Positions 46,659-57,015 are shown, numbered from the stretch's first letter. The stretch: 64,000 nucleotides of DNA from Rhizobium sp. Leaf262 (GCF_001422245.1 NZ_LMMM01000004.1:1-64000); one strand, 5' to 3'. Translations and numbers: made by a program. Notes: generated by a model not told the origin, from the sequence alone.

Positions 46659-46982
46659 GTTAATTGTCCTGTCGCATTCGGGCTGTTTAATCACGGGATT
46701 GCTACGTGAGGCAAACGCCGTTCGTCTTGTATTGATTCCCGCGGGAATGTATCACACCCAACTATGGCAGGCATCCGACGACAGAAAATCTGTAGGGGCT
46801 CAAGAAAAGTTGAAAGAAGTGCTGGATATCGCGCCCGACGGGATGTAACAGGGTTGCCGAAACCGTCGGGTCACGCATTTGCCTCATTTAAACGACAGTG
46901 GAACGGGCAGACGGATACCGGTGATGTTGAGCAGTTCGATCCGTTCTGCTTCGCATAAGAAAATTCAGGAGACGGAACTCTT

Positions 46983-47639
46983 ATGATGCAATTCGCAAAC
47001 ACATTTACCCGCGCAGGCTTGTCTGCTCTCGTTCTTTCGCTGGGTGCCGTGTCTGCCCCGGCAGTATCGCAGGCTCAGCAGGCGGCTCCGGCTGCTGGCG
47101 GCGCTGGCGCACCTCCGCTTGGTTGGTTCAAGACATGCAGCAAGCAGGAAGATAATGATGTTTGCGTCGTGCAGAACGTTGTTCTCGCCCAGAACGGTCA
47201 GATGATCACGGCTGTCGGCCTCATCAGCGTCGAAGGCAAGGTCAACCGCAAGCTGCTTCAGGTTTCGGTTCCAACCGCACGCCTGCTGCCTCCGGGCGTG
47301 ATGATGCAGATCGATGGCGCCAAGGGCCAGAAGCTGGACTACGCCGTCTGCCTGCCCGACAAGTGCACGGCTGAAGTGCCGCTGACGGACGCGATGATTG
47401 CCAGCATGAAGAAGGGCACGGAAATCGTGTTCACCTCCATCAACTTCCGCCGCGCGCCTAACCCCATCAAGATCGCTCTCAGCGGCTTCACGGGTGCGTA
47501 TGACGGCCAGCCAATCACGCAGTCTCAGCTCGCTGAAAGCCAGCGTTCGCTGCAGGAAGGCATGCAGAAGAAGGCAGAAGAAGCTCGCAAGAAGCTGGAA
47601 GCTGCTCAGGACGCTGCAAAGACCAAGCCAGCAAACTAA
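46983..47639 (+). CDS. Invasion-associated locus B (IalB) family protein
   Basis: This 218-residue exported protein has a signal peptide (about 1-32) and the IalB domain with WFKTCSKQEDNDVCVVQN near residue 48, a second cysteine pair in YAVCLPDKC and a long charged helix at the end. IalB proteins sit in the cell envelope of Bartonella, Brucella and rhizobia; the exact role is unclear. AGGAG lies 11 bases before the ATG. A strong terminator follows. Confidence 0.9.
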   Translation: MMQFANTFTRAGLSALVLSLGAVSAPAVSQAQQAAPAAGGAGAPPLGWFKTCSKQEDNDVCVVQNVVLAQNGQMITAVGLISVEGKVNRKLLQVSVPTARLLPPGVMMQIDGAKGQKLDYAVCLPDKCTAEVPLTDAMIASMKKGTEIVFTSINFRRAPNPIKIALSGFTGAYDGQPITQSQLAESQRSLQEGMQKKAEEARKKLEAAQDAAKTKPAN

Positions 47640-47658
47640 GACCGTCATTCACGACATT

Positions 47659-47690
47659 AAAAAACCGGCCTGTCTTCAGGCCGGTTTTTT
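47659..47690. terminator. Bidirectional intrinsic terminator
   Basis: A perfect 14-base stem with a four-base TCTT loop has A-rich and T-rich ends (six A on the left and six T on the right). It separates the convergent IalB gene and hspQ and should end transcription from both sides. Confidence 0.92.
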
Positions 47691-47715
47691 GTTGGATGGC
47701 GCTCTGTTTGGGAGA

Positions 47716-48045
47716 TCAGTGCGTCATGGCCGCTTTCGCGCGTAGCTCGCCTGTTGGCGTGGTGTCGAATATTCGGGTAATATTCGGATTGCGCAATGGC
47801 TGGTCGCTTTCGTCATGGATCAGGTTCTGTTCCGAGACATAGGCGACATATTCGGTTTCATCGTTTTCCGCCAAGAGGTGGTAAAACGGCTGGTCGCGAT
47901 CCGGACGGATTTCCGCAGGAATTGCGTTCCACCATTCTTCGGTATTGGCATATTCCGGGTCTACGTCGAATACCACGCCGCGGAACGGAAACACCTTGTG
48001 GCGAACAACCTCGCCAATCGTAAATTTTGCGTCTCTTTGTTTCAT
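47716..48045 (-). CDS. hspQ: Heat-shock protein HspQ (YccV)
   Basis: HspQ binds hemimethylated DNA and, in E. coli, works as a Lon specificity-enhancing factor. The 109-residue protein shows the family start KFTIGEVVRHKVFPFRGVVF and the RDQPFYHLLAE and TEYVAYVSEQNL blocks. ATG 48045 is preferred for the spacing from AGGA. It ends against a bidirectional terminator. Confidence 0.92.
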   Translation of the reverse strand: MKQRDAKFTIGEVVRHKVFPFRGVVFDVDPEYANTEEWWNAIPAEIRPDRDQPFYHLLAENDETEYVAYVSEQNLIHDESDQPLRNPNITRIFDTTPTGELRAKAAMTH

Positions 48046-48124
48046 GGCATGCACATCCTTTCCTCATACAATTTGGGGTCCGGATGGAAAATATCAAGAT
48101 ATTTAGTGGTCAAGCGCGATTTTG

Positions 48125-49042
48125 TTACTTCAGCTTGCCAAAGGGTGCCGTGGCCAGCACCACGCCGCCGGTGACCAAAACAATGCCGAACGCATGATAA
48201 TGCTCGAAACGCTCCCCCAGAAACATCACCGCCATGACGATCGACACGGGTGGCATCATATAAAGCGTAATGCCTGCGGTGGCCGGGCCAAAGACCCGGA
48301 CCGTGTGAGTGAAGCAGTAAAAGGCCGCGATGGATGCGAACAGAATGATCCCGCCGATTTTTGCCCATGCCACGACTGATGAAGGCAACATGCCGCCATG
48401 GGCAAGCTCGATAGCAGCCGGTGGCAGCAGCACCAGTGCGCCTGACAGTGCGATGACGGCAAACAGGCTGAGCGACGCCATGTCTCTGGCGGCTGGGTCT
48501 CGCAGCAGCAGCGAGTAGACCGCAAAAGAGATCGATGCCACGAGAATGGCGAGATCGCCAAGATTGAAATCAAGCCGCAGCAATTGCGCCACATCGCCCT
48601 TCAGCACGATTGCCGCCACGCCCGCAAAGGCAATAACCATGCCCACCACTTCCAGCCGCCGGATCGCGCGACCGTAGAGTATCCGCTGAAGCAGGATGAT
48701 GAAAAGTGATGATGTGGTGTAGATCAGCGTTCCATTTGCTGCGGAGGTCATGGTGAGGCCCCAATAGACCACGCCGCCGCAGATGCCCATGCCGAGAAAG
48801 CCGAGGATCAGCCAAAGTGCGGTCTTTGCGCGGATGAAGCGCAGGCAGGCTCGCCAATCGTGGATGATGAAGGGTGCCACGAACAACGCCGAAAAGAACC
48901 AGCGCAGAAATGCGGTGACGAATGGCGAAACTTCTCCAATGACGCCGCGACCGAAAATGACGTTGCTGGAAAAGAAGAAGGGTACGGCGAGGAAAATCAG
49001 CCAGTCACGCAGGCGAGGGGTGGTTTCGGTGGCTGGGGGCAT
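48125..49042 (-). CDS. EamA-family (DMT) transporter 2
   Basis: The 305-residue protein has ten transmembrane segments in two EamA repeats, with TLIYTTSSLFIILLQRILYG and AGITLYMMPPVSIVMAVMFL near the repeat ends. The substrate is unknown. It is separate in sequence from the other EamA gene at 43067. Confidence 0.88.
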   Translation of the reverse strand: MPPATETTPRLRDWLIFLAVPFFFSSNVIFGRGVIGEVSPFVTAFLRWFFSALFVAPFIIHDWRACLRFIRAKTALWLILGFLGMGICGGVVYWGLTMTSAANGTLIYTTSSLFIILLQRILYGRAIRRLEVVGMVIAFAGVAAIVLKGDVAQLLRLDFNLGDLAILVASISFAVYSLLLRDPAARDMASLSLFAVIALSGALVLLPPAAIELAHGGMLPSSVVAWAKIGGIILFASIAAFYCFTHTVRVFGPATAGITLYMMPPVSIVMAVMFLGERFEHYHAFGIVLVTGGVVLATAPFGKLK

Positions 49043-49108
49043 GGGGCTTTCCGGTATGCGCTGATTTATTGCTGGTGGCTTGCCACAAGTAGATTACGGC
49101 GATTGTCG

Positions 49109-49288
49109 CTTACCCCCCTCTGCCCTGCCGGGCATCTCCCCCTCAGGTGGGGAGATCGACTCGTTGAGGCCTCTCGCCCATCTTCAACGCTGCGGATAGA
49201 GCGGGGTTCGTGCGCCCAGCCGATCTCCCCCCTTGAGGGGGAGATGTCCGGCAGGACAGAGGGGGGTAAGCCACACCCACTATCATAA
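49109..49288. repeat. Palindromic intergenic element A, copy 2
   Basis: Imperfect 50-base arms at 49109-49158 and 49221-49270 differ from perfect pairing at about four positions. They match the 39-base arms of copy 1 (226-408) closely, and a similar tail of about 18 bases follows the right arm. It fills the gap between the EamA gene and glnA. Confidence 0.88.
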
Positions 49289-49297
49289 CAACAAAAC

Positions 49298-49327
49298 AAA
49301 AAAGGCGCCCCGAGAGGCGCCTTTTTC
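49298..49327 (-). terminator. Intrinsic terminator of glnA
   Basis: A stem of about 11 bases (A-run plus GGCGCC against GGCGCC plus T-run) with a six-base loop follows the glnA stop on the minus strand. Confidence 0.88.
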
Positions 49328-49333
49328 CGGCAA

Positions 49334-50743
49334 TTAAGCCGAGTAGTACATATCGAATTCGACAGGATGCGGGGTCATTTCGAAACGCATGACTTCGTGC
49401 ATCTTCAGTTCGATGAAGGCATCGATCTGGTCGTCATCGAACACGCCGCCGGCGGTGAGGAACTTGCGATCCTTGTCGAGGCTGTCGAGGGCTTCGCGCA
49501 GCGAACCGCACACCGTTGGAATCTTCTTCAGTTCCTTGGCGGGCAGGTCGTAGAGATCCTTGTCCATCGGCTTGCCGGGGTGGATCTTGTTCTTGATACC
49601 GTCGAGGCCAGCCATCAGCATGGCTGCAAAGCCGAGATACGGGTTCTGAGCCGGATCAGGGAAGCGGACTTCGACGCGCTTTGCCTTCGGGTTGGAGCCG
49701 AACGGAATGCGGCAGGAGGCAGAGCGGTTGCGGGCGGAGTAGGCCAGCAGAACCGGTGCTTCATAACCTGGAACCAGACGCTTGTAGGAGTTGGTCGTCG
49801 GGTTGGTGAAGGCGTTGATGGCCTTGGCATGCTTGATGATGCCGCCGATGTAGTAGAGGCAGGTTTCGGACAGGCCTGCATATTCGTCGCCAGCGAAGGT
49901 CGGCTTGCCGCCCTTCCAGATGGACTGGTGAACGTGCATGCCTGAGCCGTTATCGCCAAAGATCGGCTTCGGCATGAAGGTTGCCGTCTTGCCGTAAGCG
50001 TTTGCGACCTGATGCACGACGTATTTGTAAATCTGCATCTTGTCGGCGCTGGATACCATGGTGTCGAACTTCACGCCCAGCTCGTGCTGTGCAGAAGCGA
50101 CTTCATGGTGGTGCTTTTCAACGACGACGCCCATTTCGCCCAGGACGGTCAGCATTTCGGAACGCATGTCCTGAAGGCTGTCGACCGGAGGAACCGGGAA
50201 GTAGCCGCCCTTGACGCGTGGACGGTGGCCGAGGTTGCCGGTCTCATAGTCGGTGTCGTCGTTGGACGGCAGTTCCGACGAGTCGAGCTTGAAGCCCGTG
50301 TTGTACGGGTCAGCTTTGTACTTCACGTCATCGAAGACGAAGAATTCAGGCTCTGGGCCGACGAAAATCGTGTCGCCGATACCGGAAGCCTTGAGGTAGG
50401 CTTCAGCCTTCTTGGCTGTGCCGCGTGGGTCGCGGTTATAGGATTCGCCCGAGACGGGGTCGAGAATGTCACAGATGATGACCATGGTGGACTGCGCGAA
50501 GAACGGGTCCATGTGAACTGTGCCCGTGTCAGGCATCAGCACCATGTCGGATTCGTTGATGGCCTTCCAGCCGCCGATCGAGGAGCCGTCGAACATAACG
50601 CCATCGGCGAACATGTCTTCGTCCACGCAGGCCACGTCCATGGTGACGTGCTGCAGCTTGCCCTTGGGGTCGGTAAAGCGCAGGTCAACGAACTTCACGT
50701 CGTTGTCCTTGATCTGCTTGAGAATATCGTTTGCGGTCGTCAT
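49334..50743 (-). CDS. glnA: Glutamine synthetase type I (GlnA)
   Basis: GlnA joins ammonium to glutamate using ATP and is the main nitrogen-assimilation enzyme. The 469 residues match type I. The Mg/glutamate site blocks are present ([12 protein letters not shown], and [10 protein letters not shown]), and the adenylylation tyrosine is Y398 in LYDLPAKE. It is downstream of glnB, 69 bases after it, and probably shares its promoter. A stem-loop lies between the two. Confidence 0.97.
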   Translation of the reverse strand: MTTANDILKQIKDNDVKFVDLRFTDPKGKLQHVTMDVACVDEDMFADGVMFDGSSIGGWKAINESDMVLMPDTGTVHMDPFFAQSTMVIICDILDPVSGESYNRDPRGTAKKAEAYLKASGIGDTIFVGPEPEFFVFDDVKYKADPYNTGFKLDSSELPSNDDTDYETGNLGHRPRVKGGYFPVPPVDSLQDMRSEMLTVLGEMGVVVEKHHHEVASAQHELGVKFDTMVSSADKMQIYKYVVHQVANAYGKTATFMPKPIFGDNGSGMHVHQSIWKGGKPTFAGDEYAGLSETCLYYIGGIIKHAKAINAFTNPTTNSYKRLVPGYEAPVLLAYSARNRSASCRIPFGSNPKAKRVEVRFPDPAQNPYLGFAAMLMAGLDGIKNKIHPGKPMDKDLYDLPAKELKKIPTVCGSLREALDSLDKDRKFLTAGGVFDDDQIDAFIELKMHEVMRFEMTPHPVEFDMYYSA

Positions 50744-50783
50744 TTGAAACTTTTCCTTGAGTGTAATGATAACAAGGTGAAGC

Positions 50784-50802
50784 CCCAGCTTTTCCTGCTG
50801 GG
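50784..50802 (-). other. Stem-loop between glnB and glnA
   Basis: Arms CCCAGC/GCTGGG with a seven-base loop lie 11 bases past the glnB stop. On the minus strand no strong T-run follows, so it may stabilise glnB mRNA or reduce read-through into glnA rather than end it. Confidence 0.4.
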
Positions 50803-50812
50803 TTCAGTCTTT

Positions 50813-51253
<441 letters not shown>

Positions 51254-51408
51254 TCAAAAAATGGCTGGACAAGGCGAAATTTGGCGCAACTTGCCTGTTT
51301 TCGTGGGTGAAAATACCGTCCATCGCCAGCTATAGAGCGGTTTTTTCACGATTTTGCCAAATTTCGAACCTGTTACGCAAAGGTAAATCCACGGAGCGGA
51401 TTGGGTAA

Positions 51409-51486
51409 ATTTTGCGCAAATGAATATATTTTATGCAAGTGAATTTGCCTAATTTTGCGCCGATTGCCTTTTGCAAGATTTTGCGC
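51409..51486. repeat. Three direct repeats ATTTTGCGC
   Basis: Identical nine-base repeats begin at 51409, 51452 and 51478 in the 348-base gap between glnB and nnrD. The first copy is part of the perfect palindrome TTTGCGCAAA (51411-51420). The gap also includes two looser copies (TTTGGCGCAA near 51280 and ATTTTGCCAAATTT near 51352). They may be binding sites; no protein is assigned. Confidence 0.4.
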
Positions 51487-51499
51487 TGAATATGCCTGC

Positions 51500-52975
51500 A
51501 TGATGTTTGCAGCCAGCCATGCTTTGATCGACCCAGCCGCCATGGCGCGTATTGATGCGAGTGCGGAAAGAAGCGGCATATCCGTCTCCGCGCTGATGGA
51601 GCGGGCAGGGCAGGCCGTTGCCGCATGTGCGCTCAAATACTATCCGCAAGCGCTCCGTTATGTCGTGCTCTGCGGCATCGGTAACAATGGCGGCGATGGC
51701 TTCGTGGCAGCGCGCGCGTTGAGGGAGAGCGGCGCCGAGGTGGCTGTCTTTGTCTTTGGCGATGTCAGCAGGTTGAAGGGAGCAGCGAAGCAGGCGTTCG
51801 ATGGTATGGCACTGCCTTTCGAACCGCTCGATGATTACCAACCCCGATCCGGCGACGTGGTGATCGACGCGATTTTCGGTGCGGGACTGTCCCGTGATGT
51901 CCCTGCTGAGGTGGCTACTCTTATCGATGCAGTCGAGACAGCCGCCATACCCGTTATCGCCATCGATCTGCCATCCGGGTTGTGCGGAAGGCGAGGCGTG
52001 CCGTTGGGGCGAGCGTTTCAGGCTGAGCGAACGGTCACCTTCATGGCGCGCAAGCCGGGCCATGTGCTGATGCCTGGACGGTCGCTGTGTGGTGAGCTTG
52101 AGGTCTTCGATATCGGCATTCCGCATCGAATTCTGCGGGAACACAGCGGCTTGATCTGCGAAAACCATTCCTCGCTCTGGATGAGTGCTTTCCCGAAGGC
52201 GGACGAAGATACGCACAAGTTCAAGCGCGGGCATCTCACCGTCTTCTCGGGCCCATCCCATGCCACGGGCGCTGCCCGCATGACGGCGATGGCGGGTTTT
52301 CGTGCCGGTGCAGGCATCGTTACGGTTGCCGCGCCGCACGAGGCGCTGGGTGTGATTTCTGCGACACTTACGGCGGTGATGGTGTCGGGTATCGAAAGCG
52401 ATGAGGAGCTTGAAGCGTGGGCTGGCGACAAGCGCCATGCGACCTATGTCCTCGGCCCGGGATTTGGGAACCTCGAAAAAGCGCGCCGCTTTGTCTCCCT
52501 GCTAAAGGATAAGGCGCTGGTGTTGGATGCGGATGGCATCACAGCGTTCAAGCATGAGCCGCAGCGGCTCTTCGATCTCTTCGCTGCCGATGCGCCCCGC
52601 ATTCTGACGCCACATGAGGGCGAGTTTGGTCGGCTGTTTCCTGATATTGCGGCGGACGACAATCTTAGCAAGATCGAGAAAGCGCAGGCGGCTGCGGCGC
52701 TCAGCAATGCTGTTGTCGTCTATAAGGGTGCAGATACGGTGATTGCGGCCCCGGATGGTCGCGCGCTGGTCAACACCAATGCGCCACCCTATCTGGCCAC
52801 GGCAGGGTCGGGGGATGTATTGGCGGGAATAGCAGGTGGTTTTCTGGCTCAGCAGGTTCCGGCTTTTGAAGCGGCGGCTGCTGCTGTTTGGCTGCACGGC
52901 GAAACGGCCCAGCGTCTGGGCCCGGGTCTCACCGCCGAGGATTTGGCCGCGGCGGTTCGTCCGTTTCAGGCCTAG
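51500..52975 (+). CDS. nnrD: Bifunctional NAD(P)H-hydrate repair enzyme
   Basis: This 491-residue protein has an N-terminal epimerase (about 1-210, GNNGGDGFVAARAL) and a C-terminal ADP-dependent dehydratase (about 225-488), with LTPHEGEFGRL and TAGSGDVLAGIAGG. Together they repair hydrated NADH and NADPH. The first ATG of the pair at 51500/51503 is chosen; no clear ribosome binding site is seen. The 3' end overlaps the convergent GlxA-type gene by four bases. Confidence 0.93.
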   Translation: MMFAASHALIDPAAMARIDASAERSGISVSALMERAGQAVAACALKYYPQALRYVVLCGIGNNGGDGFVAARALRESGAEVAVFVFGDVSRLKGAAKQAFDGMALPFEPLDDYQPRSGDVVIDAIFGAGLSRDVPAEVATLIDAVETAAIPVIAIDLPSGLCGRRGVPLGRAFQAERTVTFMARKPGHVLMPGRSLCGELEVFDIGIPHRILREHSGLICENHSSLWMSAFPKADEDTHKFKRGHLTVFSGPSHATGAARMTAMAGFRAGAGIVTVAAPHEALGVISATLTAVMVSGIESDEELEAWAGDKRHATYVLGPGFGNLEKARRFVSLLKDKALVLDADGITAFKHEPQRLFDLFAADAPRILTPHEGEFGRLFPDIAADDNLSKIEKAQAAAALSNAVVVYKGADTVIAAPDGRALVNTNAPPYLATAGSGDVLAGIAGGFLAQQVPAFEAAAAAVWLHGETAQRLGPGLTAEDLAAAVRPFQA

Positions 52976-54012
52976 TGGGCTGGTTTGCCATGGCTGGCGG
53001 CTGCGGCCATGCGCGATGCGCTCATGACCAACTTGCGCTCCGCGCGCTCCTGCTGCGGCGTGCGATTGTAGATTTCGCGATAACACTTGGAAAAATGCGA
53101 CGCGGAAACGAAGCCGCAGGCAACGGCCACTTCTACCACCGGCATGGCCGATTGCACCAGCAGGTGACGTGCGCGATCCAGGCGGATTTCCAGATAATAG
53201 CGGGCAGGGGAACGCCCCATTTCCTGCCGAAACAGCCGCTCGACCTGTCTGCGCGACAGGTCCGCATCATCCGCAATATCCAGCAGGGATAGCGGTTCGG
53301 ACAGGTTGCTTTCCATGAGTTCGATGATCGACAGAACCTTGTCGTTCTGTACGCCCAGACGCGCGCGCAGTGGCAGGCGCTGGCGGTCATGCGGGTTGCG
53401 CACGCGGTCCGTCAGCTGCTGTTCGCAGACGCGGTTGACGAGGTTTTCGCCAAAATCCTGACCGATCAGGTTCAGCATCATGTCCAGCGATGCGGTGCCG
53501 CCTGCGCAGGTGTAGATGTTGCCATCCACCTCGTAGAGATCGGCATAGACCTCCACCTGCGGAAAGGCTTCGGAAAAGCCGGGCAGGTTTTCCCAATGGA
53601 TCGCACAGCGCTTGCCGTTCAGCAGTCCCGCCTGAGCAAGCACATGTGCGCCCGTACAGAGGCTGCCGACAGCGATGCCGCGATTGTTGGATTCGCGCAG
53701 CCAGGCATTGACGGATTTGTTGTTGTATTGCTCGACGTCTATGCCCGCACAGATCAAAACCATGTCGGGGCGGTTTTCACCACTTACGGATTTGCGCTCG
53801 TCGGCAAGCGACGTGTTGGCTTCAAGTGCAATGCCGCTGGAAGAGGCCACTTTTTGACCGTCGGCGGAAGCAAGCCGCCACTCATAGGCGGCGTAGCCCA
53901 GCATCCGGTTGGCGATGCGCAGCGTTTCCACCGCTGCCGTGAAGGGAAGCATGGTGAATTGCGGGACCATGAAGAAGACGACAGAGCGTTTTTTGGGAGG
54001 AGTTTTGCTCAT
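52972..54012 (-). CDS. GlxA-family AraC-type regulator
   Basis: This 346-residue regulator has an N-terminal DJ-1/PfpI-like (glutamine-amidotransferase-like) domain (about 10-190, with the nucleophile-position motif VGSLCTGAHVLAQAG) and a C-terminal AraC helix-turn-helix pair with DDADLSRRQVERLF and ACGFVSASHFSKCYRE. Family members often govern choline, carnitine or glycine-betaine use. The effector here is unknown. ATG 54012 is preferred over 54021 by spacing from GGAG. Confidence 0.9.
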   Translation of the reverse strand: MSKTPPKKRSVVFFMVPQFTMLPFTAAVETLRIANRMLGYAAYEWRLASADGQKVASSSGIALEANTSLADERKSVSGENRPDMVLICAGIDVEQYNNKSVNAWLRESNNRGIAVGSLCTGAHVLAQAGLLNGKRCAIHWENLPGFSEAFPQVEVYADLYEVDGNIYTCAGGTASLDMMLNLIGQDFGENLVNRVCEQQLTDRVRNPHDRQRLPLRARLGVQNDKVLSIIELMESNLSEPLSLLDIADDADLSRRQVERLFRQEMGRSPARYYLEIRLDRARHLLVQSAMPVVEVAVACGFVSASHFSKCYREIYNRTPQQERAERKLVMSASRMAAAASHGKPAH

Positions 54013-54410
54013 TATGACCATGCTCCATTGCGGAAACGCAATTCCTTGCTTGGAAATGATCCGCTGTATATCTTGATTACGACATTATCGGGACAAGATA
54101 CGACGCCGAAGTTTTGCAGTCAAAAAAACTGTCAGTGATTGCGAATTGGAAACGGAGAAGAGGCGCAGCTGCAGGCTGGGCCGATCAGACAGTTAATGCA
54201 TGATGAATCGGAAATTTTGCATTTTATTAATATTGTTTTCAATTTTCAGGCGCAGCCTTTGAGCACTATCGCCACGTTGCGCGTTCTATTCGACGTGAGG
54301 GAACGGCGGACCAAACGACACCGAACCGCCGCTTCGTCTTTTGTTTCGGCCACGGATATTCAAAACGGCTCCGCCGTTCCTGTCCGGTGCTTTTGAGCGG
54401 AGTATTGCGT
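54013..54410. other. Gene-free stretch before response regulator
   Basis: These 398 bases should contain the divergent promoters of the GlxA-type gene and the response regulator. A GC stem-loop with arms CGGCGG/CCGCCG lies at about 54304-54331. I found no supported frame. Confidence 0.5.
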
Positions 54411-54839
54411 ATGTCTGAAGCTGGCTTGACCGTATTGATCGTCGAAGACGAACCGATCATTCGACTGACACTTGCCGATGCCTTGGAGGAGGCGGGGTAT
54501 ACCGTTCTGGAAGCATCGAACGTGCTGGAGGCCGTAGCGATTATCGGCAAGGTCACCGACATCTCTGCAGTGGTTACCGACATCGACATGCCGGGTGGCT
54601 TGTCGGGTCTGGATCTGGTGCGAATGATCGACACCTGTCAGGAGCAGATGTCCGTCATCGTCACATCAGGGGGGCACGCGCCTGATGCGTTGGATCTACC
54701 TGCCGATGTCAGGTTTTTCAGCAAGCCCTATCATCTCGACGACATCTTCTTTGCCCTGCGGTCTTCCATCGCGGCCAAGGTGAAGCGGAAGCCAAAGCTC
54801 GGCGTTCGCTGGGCCGGATTGCAATTCACCCATCCATGA
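54411..54839 (+). CDS. Single-domain response regulator
   Basis: This 142-residue receiver-only protein has the acidic pocket VEDE (residues 11-14), phospho-acceptor D57 in VVTDIDMPG, the switch Thr/Ser in VTSGG and the conserved Lys in FFSKPY. There is no output domain, so it likely acts by protein contact, for example in a phosphorelay or in motility. No histidine kinase is adjacent. GGAG lies eight bases before ATG 54411. Confidence 0.9.
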   Translation: MSEAGLTVLIVEDEPIIRLTLADALEEAGYTVLEASNVLEAVAIIGKVTDISAVVTDIDMPGGLSGLDLVRMIDTCQEQMSVIVTSGGHAPDALDLPADVRFFSKPYHLDDIFFALRSSIAAKVKRKPKLGVRWAGLQFTHP

Positions 54840-54845
54840 ACAAAA

Positions 54846-54880
54846 ACGCCGGGATGTCTCCCGGCGTCTGATCTTTTTTC
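54846..54880 (+). terminator. Intrinsic terminator of response regulator
   Basis: A perfect nine-base stem ACGCCGGGA/TCCCGGCGT with a four-base loop is followed by a run of six T after five bases. Confidence 0.85.
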
Positions 54881-54882
54881 AA

Positions 54883-54926
54883 AGCCGGAAGACAGGGATC
54901 TCAAGCTTCCTGTCTCCCGGCTTTTG
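54883..54926. terminator. Second stem-loop terminator, likely glgX
   Basis: A 14-base stem with one mismatch and a 12-base loop ends 14 bases from the glgX stop. T-rich sequence flanks it on both strands, so it can serve glgX from the right and back up the first terminator from the left. Confidence 0.75.
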
Positions 54927-54939
54927 TATTGGAGACCTA

Positions 54940-57015
54940 CTATGCAGCGCGCAGCAACACGAGCGTGCGTCCTTCCACGGTGTAGTTCTCGCCATTGGCA
55001 ATCTTGTCCGCATTCGCGTCGGGATCGGCGGTTGTCAGTTCCGTCATCCAGCCGTGCTCGGCATTCGGCAGCTTGAACTCGACCGCGCCGTCATGCGGGT
55101 TGAAGAGTATGAGGACGTCGTTCCATTCCTCTGCATCGTCCCCGACGTCTCGCGACATACGCAAGCCAAGCGAGGTGGAACCCGGATCGTTCCACTGTGC
55201 TTCAGTCTGCTCGCCACCGCCGGGGTTCAGCCATGTGGCATGCGTGCCGTCACGCCAGCTGTCGCGTCGCAAAATAGAATGGTTTTGACGAAGCTCGATC
55301 AGCCGCGAGGTGAAGTTGCGCAGCGTCTCGGCGCTCTCTGGAAGGTTTTCCCAATGAACCCAGCTCAGTTCGCTATCCTGACAATAGCCGTTGTTGTTGC
55401 CCATCTGGCTGCGGCCGAACTCGTCGCCTGCCAAAAGCATGGGTGTGCCATGAGACAGGAACAGTGTGGCGAGGAAGTTCCGTTTCTGGCGATCCCGCAC
55501 GGCTGTGATGTTCTCGTCGTCGGTCGGACCTTCAGCGCCGTAATTGAAGCTGCGGTTATGGTCGTGGCCGTCCTTGTTGTCTTCGCCATTCGCCTCGTTG
55601 TGTTTCTCATTGTAGGAAACGAGGTCGTTCAACGTGAAGCCGTCATGAGCGGTGATGAAGTTGACGCTGGACCAAGGCCTGCGGCCCCGTAGATCATAGA
55701 CGTCGCCGGAACCCATGACGCGGGCGGCGAAATCGCCAGCGGTGCCATCCTCATCCTTCCAGTATTCGCGCACCGTGTCGCGATACTTGTCGTTCCACTC
55801 TGCCCAGCCGGGCGGGAATCCGCCGACCTGATAACCGCCGGGGCCGATGTCCCAGGGTTCGCCCACCAGTTTCAGCTTGGAGAGAACGGGGTCCTGACCC
55901 ACAGCGTCGAAGAAACCGCCGCGCTGGTCGAAACCTTCCGGCTCACGACCCAGAATGGTGCCGAGGTCGAAGCGGAAGCCGTCGATATGCATGTCTTCGG
56001 CCCAGTACCGCAGAGAGTCCGTGACCATCTGCAGGACGCGCGGGTGCGAGGTGTTGACGGTGTTTCCGGTACCTGTGTCGTTGATGTAGTAACGCGGCTG
56101 GTCCGGCATGGTGCGGTAATAGGAAAAGTTGTCGATGCCCTTGAAGGACAGGGTCGGCCCAAGCTCGTTGCCTTCCGCCGTGTGGTTATAGACCACATCC
56201 AGAATGACCTCGATGCCGCCATCGTGGAAGGCTCTGACCATATCGCGGAAACCAGCCATGCCGCGCGGGCCGTAGTAACGCGATGCGGGTGAGAAGAAGC
56301 CAAGGGAGTTATAACCCCAGAAATTCTTCAGCCCTTTTTCCAAGAGATGGGAATCATCCGGAAAGGAATGGATCGGCAGCAGCTCGACGGAGGTTACGCC
56401 AAGGCTTTTGATGTAATCGACGATCTGCTTGTCGCCGAGACCCTCATAGGTCCCGCGCAGGTTTTCCGGCACGCCAGGGTGAAGCTGGGTAAAGCCCTTG
56501 ACGTGGGTTTCGTATAAAATCGTCTTCGACCACGGAATATTCGGGCGCTTATCATTGCCCCAATCATGGTCGTTGGGGTCGATTACCCGGCACTTCGGCA
56601 TTTTGGCCGCGCTGTCGGCGTCGTTGAAGGACATGTCCTTGTCTTCGGCATCGAGGATATAGCCGAACTGTTCGGAGCCCCACGCGATGTCGCCCACCAG
56701 TTCGCGGGCGTAAGGATCGATCAAAAGCTTATTGGGATTGAAGCGATGGCCGTTTTCCGGGTCGTAAGGACCGTGCACACGGTAACCGTAAAGTGCGCCT
56801 GCCTTCAGTCCGGGAATGTAGCCGTGCCAGATTTCGTTGGTGAACTCCGGCAGCGTTATCCGTTCGATTTCGTTTTGGCCGCTCTCATCGAAGAGGCAAA
56901 GTTCCACCCGTTCGGCATGGGCACTGAAGATCGCGAAGTTGACACCGTCGCCGTCATAATTGGCGCCAAGGCGGGTGAAGTCGCCGGGCAGAATGCTGGA
57001 ACCGAACTGGGCCAT
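54940..57015 (-). CDS. glgX: Glycogen debranching enzyme GlgX
   Basis: GlgX cleaves alpha-1,6 branches in glycogen. The 691-residue protein has an N-terminal CBM48 domain (about 10-110) and a GH13 catalytic domain with the four regions: DVVYNHTAEGNE, DGFRFDLGTILG (nucleophile Asp), LVGEPWDIGPGG (acid Glu) and TAHDGFTLNDL. Start 57015 has GAGGAA upstream. It is alone here; the glg operon is not in this window. Confidence 0.94.
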   Translation of the reverse strand: MAQFGSSILPGDFTRLGANYDGDGVNFAIFSAHAERVELCLFDESGQNEIERITLPEFTNEIWHGYIPGLKAGALYGYRVHGPYDPENGHRFNPNKLLIDPYARELVGDIAWGSEQFGYILDAEDKDMSFNDADSAAKMPKCRVIDPNDHDWGNDKRPNIPWSKTILYETHVKGFTQLHPGVPENLRGTYEGLGDKQIVDYIKSLGVTSVELLPIHSFPDDSHLLEKGLKNFWGYNSLGFFSPASRYYGPRGMAGFRDMVRAFHDGGIEVILDVVYNHTAEGNELGPTLSFKGIDNFSYYRTMPDQPRYYINDTGTGNTVNTSHPRVLQMVTDSLRYWAEDMHIDGFRFDLGTILGREPEGFDQRGGFFDAVGQDPVLSKLKLVGEPWDIGPGGYQVGGFPPGWAEWNDKYRDTVREYWKDEDGTAGDFAARVMGSGDVYDLRGRRPWSSVNFITAHDGFTLNDLVSYNEKHNEANGEDNKDGHDHNRSFNYGAEGPTDDENITAVRDRQKRNFLATLFLSHGTPMLLAGDEFGRSQMGNNNGYCQDSELSWVHWENLPESAETLRNFTSRLIELRQNHSILRRDSWRDGTHATWLNPGGGEQTEAQWNDPGSTSLGLRMSRDVGDDAEEWNDVLILFNPHDGAVEFKLPNAEHGWMTELTTADPDANADKIANGENYTVEGRTLVLLRAA

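Noticed and set aside
46636..46848. 70-residue plus-strand frame overlapping the start of the YejA-like gene
   Set aside because: It overlaps the signal-peptide region of a well-supported gene and has no conserved features.
54139..54396. 85-residue plus-strand frame upstream of the response regulator
   Set aside because: It has no ribosome binding site, shows no motif and lies in a likely promoter region.
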